A DNA stretch of 7,111 bases from Gammaproteobacteria bacterium (GCA_016874315.1 VGTX01000057.1:1-7111); one strand, 5' to 3'. Shown: positions 1-6,793, counted from the stretch's first letter. Notes: generated by a model from the sequence alone, not told the origin. Made by a program: numbers and translations.

Positions 1-176
1 GGGGCACTCAACAAATTCAAGCAACTGGAATTAGCAGTTATATTCATGACGCCCTTTCGCGAGGCAATTTTGACCATGCAACGCTTGGCATTATGGTGAT
101 GACATTCTATGTTGTATTAATTAATCGCTGCTTATGGAATCCTTTATTCCAGAAAGTCAGCTCCTATTATCAATAA
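1..176 (+). CDS. ABC transporter permease, NitT/TauT type, C-terminal fragment
   Basis: This is the last 57 codons of an inner-membrane permease, read from base 3 to the TAA at 174-176; the start lies outside the window. The fragment begins GTQQIQATGISSYI and continues through an ALSRGNFDHATLGIMVM stretch to a hydrophobic segment (VMTFYVVLINRCLW) and a short polar tail ending SSYYQ. That order (a G-x-x-SYI motif, a GNF loop, a last membrane helix, then N-R-x-L-W) is what I know from the C-terminus of nitrate/sulfonate/taurine-type permeases of the BPD_transp_1 family. In the cell it would form the membrane channel driven by the ATPase encoded 19 bases downstream. The substrate cannot be read from this fragment. 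I am fairly sure of the family. Whether the full gene is a single or a duplicated (two-domain) permease cannot be judged here. Confidence 0.8.
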   Translation, partial: GTQQIQATGISSYIHDALSRGNFDHATLGIMVMTFYVVLINRCLWNPLFQKVSSYYQ

Positions 177-181
177 TCAAT

Positions 182-186
182 AAGGG
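182..186 (+). promoter_or_regulatory. Ribosome binding site of the ABC ATPase gene
   Basis: AAGGG lies nine bases before the ATG at 196 and just after the permease stop at 174-176. An ATG at 189-191 is in another frame and sits too close to the site, so this AAGGG supports the start at 196 and translational coupling with the permease. Confidence 0.6.
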
Positions 187-195
187 CCATGTTCT

Positions 196-1500
196 ATGCC
201 ACATCCCCTCGTACACGCTCATCAAATTAGACAATCCTTCCATCGCCCCGGGGGACAGCAACTTGTTGTATTAGATAGTCTGGATTTAAAAATATATTCT
301 GGAGAAATTGTTGCGCTCCTTGGAAAATCCGGCTCAGGAAAATCAACGCTTTTACGAATTATTGCCGGCCTTGTACGCCCCACAGAGGGCCAAGTGCTTT
401 TTATGGACCAGCCTGTGACTAAGCCTATGCCAGGCATTTCAATGGTTTTCCAATCTTTTGCTTTAATGCCATGGCTCACCGTGCTGCAAAATGTCGAGCT
501 TGGCCTGGAGTCTATGGGATTAGATTATAAAACACGAAGAGAGCGCGCATTACAAGCGATTGATATGATTGGTCTCGATGGATTTGAATCTGCTTATCCA
601 AAAGAACTTTCTGGGGGTATGCGTCAACGTGTTGGCTTTGCACGGGCCCTTGTGGTACAACCAACACTTTTATTAATGGATGAGCCATTTTCCGCACTTG
701 ATGTTTTAACAGCAGAGGCACTCCGTAAGGATTTAATGACGATTTGGATGTCCCGTGATAAAAGCATTCCTCAAGCAATTTTATTTGTTACTCACAACAT
801 TGAAGAAGCCGCTGAAATTGCTGACCGAATCCTGATTTTCGGCTCAGACCCAGGATATATCAAAGCTGAACTTCCTGTTCGTGATCCCTTTCCAAGATTG
901 AGTGAGTCTTATATCAAAGAAATTGTCGATGATGTTTACTTTCTTATGACAACTCCATTGCCTCACAATAAAATTCACCTTCTACAAGAAGTCGATTTCA
1001 ATAAAATTGAACTCTCTTATCGACTCCCAGAAGCAGAGCCCAATGAACTCCATGCACTGGTCAATGCGATTTACCAGAAGAGCCCAGATAAGGCGATTGA
1101 CCTTCCGATTTTAGCAGATTTAGTGTCAATTAATATTGATGAGTTCTACTCCCTAACAGAAGCGATTCAGATTTTACACCTTGCGAAAATCTCCAAAGGA
1201 GATATTACGCTTACGGAGGTTGGGAAGCTTTTTGCGCAATCAAAACTTCAAGAAGCGAAAAAAATCTTTAGAGAGTTAATTACAAAATGGGTCCCGATTA
1301 TCAACCATATTTGTGATGCACTTTCGCAGCATGAAAAAAATCGCATTAAAGAAGAAGATATTATGAAAATATTAGAAGAATCTTTAAGCGAACAAGAAGC
1401 AGAGCGGGTCTTCAAAGTCTTGATTTCATGGGGTCGTTATGCGGAGCTCTTCGCTTATGATTATGAGTCCGGATACATCAGCTTAGAAAATCCTCAGTAA
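196..1500 (+). CDS. ABC transporter ATP-binding protein with C-terminal AAA-associated domain
   Basis: This 434-residue protein is the cytoplasmic ATPase that powers the permease encoded just upstream. Residues 1 to about 255 are a complete ABC domain: Walker A GKSGSGKST at 43-51, Q-loop with Gln86 in VFQSFAL, signature LSGGMRQR at 138-145, Walker B LLLMDEP at 158-164 with catalytic Glu163, D-loop SALD at 166-169, and H-loop His200. All catalytic residues are intact. MPWLTVLQNVELGLE after the Q-loop is typical of the NitT/TauT (SsuB/TauB) group. Those proteins usually have about 250-270 residues; here a further 170 or so residues follow. The extension is charged and helical (about 285-430) and matches in position and character the C-terminal AAA-associated domain (AAA_assoc_C) known from a subset of these ATPases, where it is presumed regulatory. 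The start at 196 fits the AAGGG site. The substrate is unknown; nitrate, sulfonate or similar labels would be over-annotation. Confidence 0.9.
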   Translation: MPHPLVHAHQIRQSFHRPGGQQLVVLDSLDLKIYSGEIVALLGKSGSGKSTLLRIIAGLVRPTEGQVLFMDQPVTKPMPGISMVFQSFALMPWLTVLQNVELGLESMGLDYKTRRERALQAIDMIGLDGFESAYPKELSGGMRQRVGFARALVVQPTLLLMDEPFSALDVLTAEALRKDLMTIWMSRDKSIPQAILFVTHNIEEAAEIADRILIFGSDPGYIKAELPVRDPFPRLSESYIKEIVDDVYFLMTTPLPHNKIHLLQEVDFNKIELSYRLPEAEPNELHALVNAIYQKSPDKAIDLPILADLVSINIDEFYSLTEAIQILHLAKISKGDITLTEVGKLFAQSKLQEAKKIFRELITKWVPIINHICDALSQHEKNRIKEEDIMKILEESLSEQEAERVFKVLISWGRYAELFAYDYESGYISLENPQ

Positions 1501-1518
1501 CAATTCCTATAAAATGAC

Positions 1519-1544
1519 GGGCCTTATTTATAAAAATAAGGCTC
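1519..1544. terminator. Hairpin at the convergent gene junction, likely bidirectional terminator
   Basis: GCCTTATTT (1521-1529) and AAATAAGGC (1534-1542) form a perfect nine-base-pair stem around a four-base loop. A G-T and a G-C pair at the base extend it. It lies 20 bases after the ATPase stop and contains the last codons and TAA stop of the convergent CDF gene. Neither strand has a long T run after the stem, so termination may be modest, but position and compact shape fit a shared terminator. Confidence 0.5.
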
Positions 1545-2390
1545 AACATGAGGAATAACAGTTTGTATACGAGGACATTCTAAGATAATTGCTCTTTTCA
1601 CCGCATGTCCAATACGATGCCCAATATCAACAGATATTTCCGGATTAACCTGTACGTGCAGCTCCACATGATAATGCATTCCAGATTTTCTGATATAACA
1701 TTTCTCTATCCCCAGCACACCTTCACAATGAATCGCAGACTCTCTAATTTGCTGTTCAAGTTCAGGATAAGTATTGCCATCAACAAGTTCATACCAAACC
1801 GGCTGGATTAAGTGATATGCATTGTAAAAAATCACTCCCGCTGCAAAAAGTGCAGCCCACTCATCCGCTTGCTCAAAACCAGGACCGAGAAAAATAGCGC
1901 AACTCACCCCTACAAGGGCAGCTAACGATGTCACAGCATCACTTCGATGGTGCCATGCTTCAATACTGAGAGCAACACTATGTGTTTTTTCTGCAGAATA
2001 TAAAACGAATCTAAAACACAACTCTTTCCAAATCAAAATACCGCACAAGATATACACAGTGAGTATATCCGGCGATTGATGAGGTGTTTGAAGATTTTGC
2101 AAGCTACTGATACAAATCGAAAGGCCACATATAAAAAGGAAAATCACAGATAGAGCGCTTGAGAAAGACTCGAGTTTACCATATCCATATGGATATTTTT
2201 TATCAGGCTTTTTACACGCAAAATGCATTGCAATCAACAAAACAAGAGAAGAAAAAACGTCAGTTGTGGACTCTAGTCCATCCGCAATGAGAGCATGTGA
2301 ATGCCCATAATAGCCTCCAGCAATCTTAATAATGGCTAGAACAGCATTTGTTAGCATACTCCAACGAATGGTTTTTATAGCGAGATTCAT
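1524..2390 (-). CDS. Cation diffusion facilitator (CDF) family divalent metal transporter
   Basis: This 288-residue inner-membrane protein belongs to the CDF family, proton-coupled antiporters that export Zn, Fe, Mn, Co or Cd and work as dimers. Length and layout are normal: six hydrophobic segments between about residues 10 and 200, then a cytoplasmic ferredoxin-like domain from about 205 to 285. The helix-2 half of the transport site reads DGLESTTD (Asp37, Glu40, Asp44). The helix-5 half reads HHRSD and supplies the usual His147-x3-Asp151 pair. YPYGYGKLES (66-75) is the conserved loop after helix 2. The C-terminal domain is rich in His (221, 239, 241, 245, 258, 262), ending in the family's HVEP motif (281-284). 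Glu40 stands where Zn transporters often have His or Asp, so the metal is uncertain. The ATG at 2390 has no clear ribosome site; Met12 is an alternative, but a start there would clip helix 1. A FieF or ZitB name is not justified. Confidence 0.9.
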   Translation of the reverse strand: MNLAIKTIRWSMLTNAVLAIIKIAGGYYGHSHALIADGLESTTDVFSSLVLLIAMHFACKKPDKKYPYGYGKLESFSSALSVIFLFICGLSICISSLQNLQTPHQSPDILTVYILCGILIWKELCFRFVLYSAEKTHSVALSIEAWHHRSDAVTSLAALVGVSCAIFLGPGFEQADEWAALFAAGVIFYNAYHLIQPVWYELVDGNTYPELEQQIRESAIHCEGVLGIEKCYIRKSGMHYHVELHVQVNPEISVDIGHRIGHAVKRAIILECPRIQTVIPHVEPYFYK

Positions 2391-2419
2391 ATTATTAACA
2401 ACACAAATGATACGTTAAA

Positions 2420-2447
2420 GAATCTATCATTATAAACCGATAGATTC
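2420..2447. repeat. Perfect 9-bp inverted repeat between the orphan gene and the CDF gene
   Basis: GAATCTATC (2420-2428) and GATAGATTC (2439-2447) are exact inverted copies around a ten-base spacer. The repeat starts five bases after the stop of the 790-residue gene and encloses the -10 hexamer of the proposed CDF promoter. On the minus strand it is followed by only TTTAACG, a poor U-tract. It may be a weak terminator for the upstream gene, an operator for the CDF gene, or both. Confidence 0.5.
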
Positions 2448-2458
2448 ATGACTCACAA
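2429..2458 (-). promoter_or_regulatory. Putative sigma-70 promoter of the CDF gene
   Basis: On the minus strand a perfect TATAAT (2434-2429) follows a TTGTGA (2458-2453, four of six consensus bases) after 18 bases. It ends 38 bases before the CDF start codon. The -35 element overlaps the last codon and TGA stop of the preceding 790-residue gene. The -10 element lies in the loop of an inverted repeat, which could serve as an operator. Confidence 0.4.
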
Positions 2459-4825
2459 ATCATTAGGCCCACCCCGAGACCTCGGAGATGAGCCTCGAGC
2501 CTCTCGTCGATTTTGTCGAGCAGACCCATCTGATAAAGACAGAGTTGCGTTTACCCCAACCCCTGGGCTGACAGCCTCACCAGGCTCTACCTGCGGTTGT
2601 GAATGATTCGTTGGTTGTGCCATCAAACGAAGTTCGGGCTCCATAGCTGCCGTCGCTCCACTCTCATCAGAAGGATGTATTTGAGGATGCCTGCGTATTC
2701 GAGGGATAGCAGCTGAAAAAACACCCTGAACCAACGACCCTACTCTCGCAAATATAGAGCCTCTTACCTCAGTCACAGCCTCACGATAAGCTGCAATCGT
2801 TCGCGCGGAAACGATGCCATTAATGACATCTTCCGCCACTCCTCGCTCACTTAAATCTGTCATTAATACACGCTCCGCTCGCTCCAGCACCTCAAAACTT
2901 CTCTGCCTTAATTGAGCAAGCTCCTCTCTGTTCAAATCTGTTGGCGTTTGCAAAAGGAATTTATAATACTCTGAGCGCGCTATTTTAACAGCCCCAATCG
3001 CCTCTGCGAGGCTTGGATTTGCAGCAGCCAAATCATGCAAGGCATGCTCTGCTAATATCGATTTTTCAGAGTCAACATGAATATTCCTGGGAATTTCTTC
3101 AAAGTCTCCAGTCGTAATATTTTTCTGCCATCCAATCATCCGAGGTATCGGCATGACATACCCTAGTCTTTGGAGCTCATTAAATTTCTCTAAAAGATGC
3201 TCTTTAGGTACAACAGCCATATGCACATGCTCAAGGATTTTTTCTGGAGCTTGCGGATCCATTTCATCGACTTTCGCATCAGTATAAAAAAATGTTGTTG
3301 TACATAACGGTTCACAATCCATAGTTCGAAAAGCTTCAGCACCATGCTGCACCCCCTGATTATCTCGCGTTGCGGCCTTCATTGAGGTTGTCATAACAGC
3401 ACTGAGCTCGGAAAGCACCCCGAGATTATAGTCCGTCTCTGAGACATACGTTTCCAAAAAGCGCTCCTGTTCTGGAGTCATACCAGACGCATCATCTCGC
3501 ACGCCGGGACGAAGAGCCGCATTGTATGTTGCTTCAGGATTATTATGAAGACCCTCTCTATCAAGTACCTCTTGATTTTTTGAGCCGTAGGTAAAGATAT
3601 CCTCATCTGCAACCACTCCAGATGCTGTTCCAATATGGAAATACTGGTTTAAGACAGTAAGAGCCTGAGCTGAATACTGCTGATATTCTGCATCAGACAT
3701 ATGACCTGTATCTAATGCTGGTAAATCTCGTAAAGCTTGCTGAGCTTCCTCCGCATCCACCCCATCTTTCATTTTAAGATTCGTGACATAAACAATGACT
3801 TCAATAGGCCTAGGCTCATAGCCATTCATCATCTCTGGTGTGATTTCCTCAGGTTCTCGTCTTTCGGGAGGAGATGGAAATGCGTAATATCTTGAATCAC
3901 CATTCTTTCTATATGCGGAAATGATATCATTCCCAAATCTTAGATGCTCTGCATTGTTTGCAATATTTTGAAAAACAACAACCTCATCATAACCATTAAG
4001 CTCAAGATTTTTCTTAATTTGAATGCTTTGAGCCGGAGTGACTTCAATTCCCGGACCTGCCACCTGCTCTGCAAGATTTGTTAAGGATTGCACCCCCTTC
4101 GCCACAGCCTCATTAGCTTTATGTTGAAAAAGACCTGCCTTTTCAAAATCTCTATCCGAACCAATCTTACTGATATATTGGTTATAAGGGATTTGCCCCT
4201 TCATCACAGGCACACTAATACCATTAACGTCGACAGAGCCTTTAATATTGCTCGATTTTGGTTTTGTTGAAATATCTTTCCCTACAGCCCCTCGATAAAA
4301 TAAAGGCAAGCTTGCAGAATTCACCTCCCGAACTGATATCATCATATCATTACTGGCAGATATAGAGGCCATCTCAAGCACGTTTTTTATTGGCATACCC
4401 GATGAATGCTCAATGAGATTAATAGCAGCATAAAGGCGGATTTTTTCTAATCTTAGTAAAGCCTTTTCAGTCAGTCCTGGAGCTTCTTGCTCACTTAATT
4501 GCGCGTAGAGTGCATCATATCGCTCCATAACTTCACGGTATTCAGCTAAAGCCTGTTCATTTGATGTATTTCCTTCCAATGTTGAAGCAAGAGACAAAAC
4601 CAATGCATTATCAGAATTAAAAAGCACCTCACCAGAACCAGAGTTAAAACCAAATGGCTGATATACGAGAGGTGACGCAGGAGTTGCACAATTTGCAATA
4701 TATTTTCGCGACACATCTTCCTCAAGGCGAATTACCCCCTCCGGTAAACCTTGAGTATCTAAGAACGGGTTGACGGATGCCTCTGGAAGATCGTTACTTT
4801 GAGAACTTGAACTATGAAATGCCAT
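2453..4825 (-). CDS. Large protein of unknown function, effector-like
   Basis: I do not recognise this 790-residue protein or any catalytic domain in it. It has no signal peptide and no membrane segment, so it should be soluble. The N-terminus (1-80) is polar and Ser-rich. A helical, charged stretch covers about 88-141. A mixed region follows, with a strand-rich block at 278-350 interrupted by a Pro/Glu-rich insert (316-340). Helical stretches lie at 356-393 and 450-485. Cys504 and Cys508 (C-x3-C) precede His533 and His535 (H-x-H), a conceivable metal site. A long helical segment runs from about 588 to 700, and from 705 the chain turns Pro/Ser/Arg-rich and probably disordered, ending in a basic tail (RREARGSSPRSR). 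The ATG at 4825 has no good ribosome site; the nearest purine run, GGGAAGAG, is about 24 bases away. The next Met is residue 99. A secreted effector is one reading of this architecture; a phage or surface-associated orphan is another. The reading frame is certainly a gene. Confidence 0.85.
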   Translation of the reverse strand: MAFHSSSSQSNDLPEASVNPFLDTQGLPEGVIRLEEDVSRKYIANCATPASPLVYQPFGFNSGSGEVLFNSDNALVLSLASTLEGNTSNEQALAEYREVMERYDALYAQLSEQEAPGLTEKALLRLEKIRLYAAINLIEHSSGMPIKNVLEMASISASNDMMISVREVNSASLPLFYRGAVGKDISTKPKSSNIKGSVDVNGISVPVMKGQIPYNQYISKIGSDRDFEKAGLFQHKANEAVAKGVQSLTNLAEQVAGPGIEVTPAQSIQIKKNLELNGYDEVVVFQNIANNAEHLRFGNDIISAYRKNGDSRYYAFPSPPERREPEEITPEMMNGYEPRPIEVIVYVTNLKMKDGVDAEEAQQALRDLPALDTGHMSDAEYQQYSAQALTVLNQYFHIGTASGVVADEDIFTYGSKNQEVLDREGLHNNPEATYNAALRPGVRDDASGMTPEQERFLETYVSETDYNLGVLSELSAVMTTSMKAATRDNQGVQHGAEAFRTMDCEPLCTTTFFYTDAKVDEMDPQAPEKILEHVHMAVVPKEHLLEKFNELQRLGYVMPIPRMIGWQKNITTGDFEEIPRNIHVDSEKSILAEHALHDLAAANPSLAEAIGAVKIARSEYYKFLLQTPTDLNREELAQLRQRSFEVLERAERVLMTDLSERGVAEDVINGIVSARTIAAYREAVTEVRGSIFARVGSLVQGVFSAAIPRIRRHPQIHPSDESGATAAMEPELRLMAQPTNHSQPQVEPGEAVSPGVGVNATLSLSDGSARQNRREARGSSPRSRGGPNDL

Positions 4826-4908
4826 ATAAAACGCAACTTTATAAAAACTCTTCCCGTTACATAGGTTATTTTTTATAAAATTTTCATCATTACAGAATAT
4901 TTAAAGCC

Positions 4909-4939
4909 AAATAGGATATTCATTAAGTATATCCTATTT
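4909..4939. repeat. Perfect 11-bp inverted repeat upstream of the 790-residue gene
   Basis: AAATAGGATAT (4909-4919) and ATATCCTATTT (4929-4939) are exact inverted copies with a nine-base spacer, centred about 100 bases before the start codon at 4825. The symmetry fits a dimeric regulator's operator. Read as RNA, the hairpin has no long U-tract on either strand (TTTCTTT on plus, TTTGGCTTT on minus), so it is a weak terminator candidate. Confidence 0.5.
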
Positions 4940-5180
4940 CTTTAATGCCTTGCGGCTTTCATGCTACTTACAAAAAGACTGCTACAAAAGATTTCATTTT
5001 TAACGAGATATTTTCTTCTTTTGGCGCGGAGAATCCTCATGACTAAAAAAATCTTCAACACCGAGATTTTGATTACCTTTATCATTTACTCACTGAGAGA
5101 CACCAGGTTATCGTTCTCGATCTTTAATGATGGGATATTTTTATCCTTCTTCCTCCATTATTGTATATCCTTACTAAGAA

Positions 5181-5219
5181 TTAACTCAGGGTATTCTTTG
5201 TCAGTATCCTCTGAGTTAA
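5181..5219 (-). terminator. Hairpin after the 484-residue gene, possible terminator
   Basis: TTAACTCAG (5181-5189) and CTGAGTTAA (5211-5219) pair perfectly, and a G-T and a G-C pair extend the stem inward. On the minus strand it begins 27 bases after the TAA at 5249-5247. The following sequence (TTCTTAGTAAGG) has only a weak T run and the loop is long, so a terminator is likely by position but not textbook. Confidence 0.4.
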
Positions 5220-5246
5220 CATAAACAACGTTAGCAGTGCTGCGAG

Positions 5247-6701
5247 TTAGATTTTTTCTCCAGGTTTTAAGTCAGTTGTGTTTTTTGCCGGATTGATTAA
5301 TGAAGAGGGATTTATTGGACTGCAAGGAACATTAGAGTGATTCTCTGCCAGCTGGGTATCGCAAAGAACCCGATCCAATGGTGCTCCGCTGCCCCGAAAA
5401 AGATTCAATGATGCGCCATTCTTCTCTTCCATTTTTGAGGAAATAAATGCTTTTCCTACTGCAAAAACAGCTCCTGCACCGAGTAGAAGACCAGCAGAAA
5501 TCACGGCCGCACCCGCAAGAATGGGCATCAAGCCTAATCCAATGCCAAGCCCTACCGTTAACCCTGCACATATGACAGCGGATGAAAGAATTGATAACAA
5601 TTCAGAGCCAAAAGATGTTTGATTTGCATCTGCATTAGTAAATTTATATATCGTCCTTCTTATAGCAGGATACATGGCTACTGTTAGACCGATAGAGGCT
5701 CCAAGCAACATAACACCAGGTGCAAGTGGAGCCCCCGGACTAAACATCACAAGAAGACCAAGCCCCAATCCAGTCACAGCGATAGCTATACCAGTTTGTG
5801 CATAATTGATATTAAAAGAGGAGGTATCATCTTTATTCTGAGAATTTTCTTTTTTTATATCGCTTAACTTGATAGGATCTGCCGCTATATTTGCCGCCAT
5901 TATTATAGGAGCTGTCTCTATATTTGTCGCCTTTATTATACGACCTGCATTTCTAACAAGATACTCTAATGATTGCTCACCAATATCCCCCCCTAATGTG
6001 ATAAGACTATCTTTTTGAGGGGCTTTATTAGATACCTTACCGTCGTCTTCTGTTATCTTGTAATTTTCAAAAACCCTCTGACCAAACAACATTAAATCAC
6101 TATGTTGTTTAAAATTCTCATATAGATACCCTTGTAAGACTTTCTGCATTTCGACAGGAAGACGAAGCGCACTTTTCTGCAATAAATAATACAGTGCACA
6201 ATCTGTGGAATTCTCTAAATTTAATTTATTAAGTACCTCTGCAAGATGCGTTGCAACATACTCTCTAACTTTAGGGTATTCATCAAAAACCTCAGGACTC
6301 TTCCATGCGATCTCAACAAGATACAATATTCCTTGAATAGGGTGCTCGGGTTGGGCGCTACCTGTTATAACATTGTGATTCAGAAGATACGGTACATACT
6401 GGTATTTAACAGCTGCTTCTAATTTTTCTATACCCTTTACTGAGCCCTTAATAGTAGTGTACGTTTCTGGATTATTTAAATGCTTTACTGATTTTATGAA
6501 ATTATTTTGTAATGCCTCATCGACTATTTCTTTTCCTTCATGTTCTAATACCCACAACGGATTCTTGGATAAGATAGAAATATGTCCCGGAAGATACTCT
6601 CCAGAATTCAGCAATATCGCCCTATCTGCATTATTTATAGACAAAAAAAGGGGAGTTTTTATAATTCTTATTTTCTCGTTAGCATATTCCTTACTCCCCA
6701 C
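5247..6701 (-). CDS. Unknown protein with four C-terminal Gly/Ala-rich membrane segments
   Basis: I do not recognise this 484-residue protein. Residues 1 to about 300 are soluble-looking, with helical stretches at 55-75, 122-160 and 165-215 and no signal peptide. Then come four hydrophobic, glycine-rich segments at about 303-322, 326-345, 368-390 and 392-418. They read as two hairpins separated by a basic, polar loop (AIRRTIYKFTNADANQ) and contain small-residue runs such as GLGLGLL and GLGIGLGLMPILAGAA. A polar tail of about 65 residues follows. Placing the hairpins late, after a large soluble part, recalls membrane-targeted effectors of intracellular bacteria, but it also fits an ordinary inner-membrane protein. 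The frame opens with GTG at 6701: no in-frame ATG exists upstream before the stop at 6758-6756, and the next Met is residue 185. A GGGGTGGGG stretch just upstream could act as ribosome site. The gene stands alone, 92 bases from the preceding stop and 421 from the next start. Confidence 0.8.
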   Translation of the reverse strand: MGSKEYANEKIRIIKTPLFLSINNADRAILLNSGEYLPGHISILSKNPLWVLEHEGKEIVDEALQNNFIKSVKHLNNPETYTTIKGSVKGIEKLEAAVKYQYVPYLLNHNVITGSAQPEHPIQGILYLVEIAWKSPEVFDEYPKVREYVATHLAEVLNKLNLENSTDCALYYLLQKSALRLPVEMQKVLQGYLYENFKQHSDLMLFGQRVFENYKITEDDGKVSNKAPQKDSLITLGGDIGEQSLEYLVRNAGRIIKATNIETAPIIMAANIAADPIKLSDIKKENSQNKDDTSSFNINYAQTGIAIAVTGLGLGLLVMFSPGAPLAPGVMLLGASIGLTVAMYPAIRRTIYKFTNADANQTSFGSELLSILSSAVICAGLTVGLGIGLGLMPILAGAAVISAGLLLGAGAVFAVGKAFISSKMEEKNGASLNLFRGSGAPLDRVLCDTQLAENHSNVPCSPINPSSLINPAKNTTDLKPGEKI

Positions 6702-6737
6702 AACCCCACCCCAATTGAACCTTAACTGATTAATATT

Positions 6738-6765
6738 AGTATAAAAAAAGAATTCCTATTGGTAA
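6738..6765 (-). promoter_or_regulatory. Possible sigma-70 promoter of the 484-residue gene
   Basis: On the minus strand TTACCA (6765-6760, four of six -35 bases) is followed after 16 bases by TATACT (6743-6738, five of six -10 bases), about 36 bases before the GTG at 6701. The surrounding DNA is very AT-rich, so chance matches are easy. Confidence 0.3.
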
Positions 6766-6793
6766 GTTAAGGCGGATGTCTCCATATGTTTTG

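Larger units (their letters stand above)
4826..5246. other. 421-base intergenic region, no convincing gene
   Basis: This gap separates two minus-strand genes. It is AT-rich and holds two clear inverted repeats (4909-4939, 5181-5219) and a small GGATA-TTTT-TATCC hairpin at 5133-5146. A plus-strand frame at 5039-5224 (61 codons, ATG preceded by GGAG at 5028-5031) has a fair start signal, but its Phe/Ile/Leu/Ser-rich product resembles chance translation of T-rich DNA. A 47-codon minus-strand frame overlapping it is no better. The segment must contain the promoter of the 790-residue gene, but no good -35/-10 pair stands out. Confidence 0.5.

Noticed and set aside
222..778. Two minus-strand frames (222-479 and 512-778) inside the ABC ATPase gene
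   Set aside because: They lie antisense to an intact ABC domain, show no recognisable protein features and are shadows of its codon pattern.
1605..1811. Plus-strand frame opposite the CDF gene
   Set aside because: It is antisense to a conserved cytoplasmic domain and has no ribosome site or family likeness.
2453..2520. E-block type IV secretion signal at the C-terminus of the 790-residue protein
   Set aside because: The last 30 residues are Arg/Ser/Pro-rich and not Glu-rich, so this particular signal is absent.
4088..4270. Plus-strand frame opposite the 790-residue gene
   Set aside because: It is short, antisense to a long intact frame and has no supporting start signal.
4268..4320. LPLFYRGAVG in the 790-residue protein as an ADP-ribosyltransferase YRG motif
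   Set aside because: No STS motif or E-x-E pair follows at suitable distance, so the match is too short to mean anything.
5332..5571. Minus-strand Cys-rich frame within the 484-residue gene
   Set aside because: The Cys/Ser/Arg-rich product is a frame-shifted reading of Gly/Ala-rich membrane codons.
6721..6737. CTTAA...TTAATATT resembling a PmrA box upstream of the 484-residue gene
   Set aside because: The two TTAA elements are 8 bases apart, whereas the Legionella/Coxiella box as I know it needs about 11, and the second half-site context is wrong.
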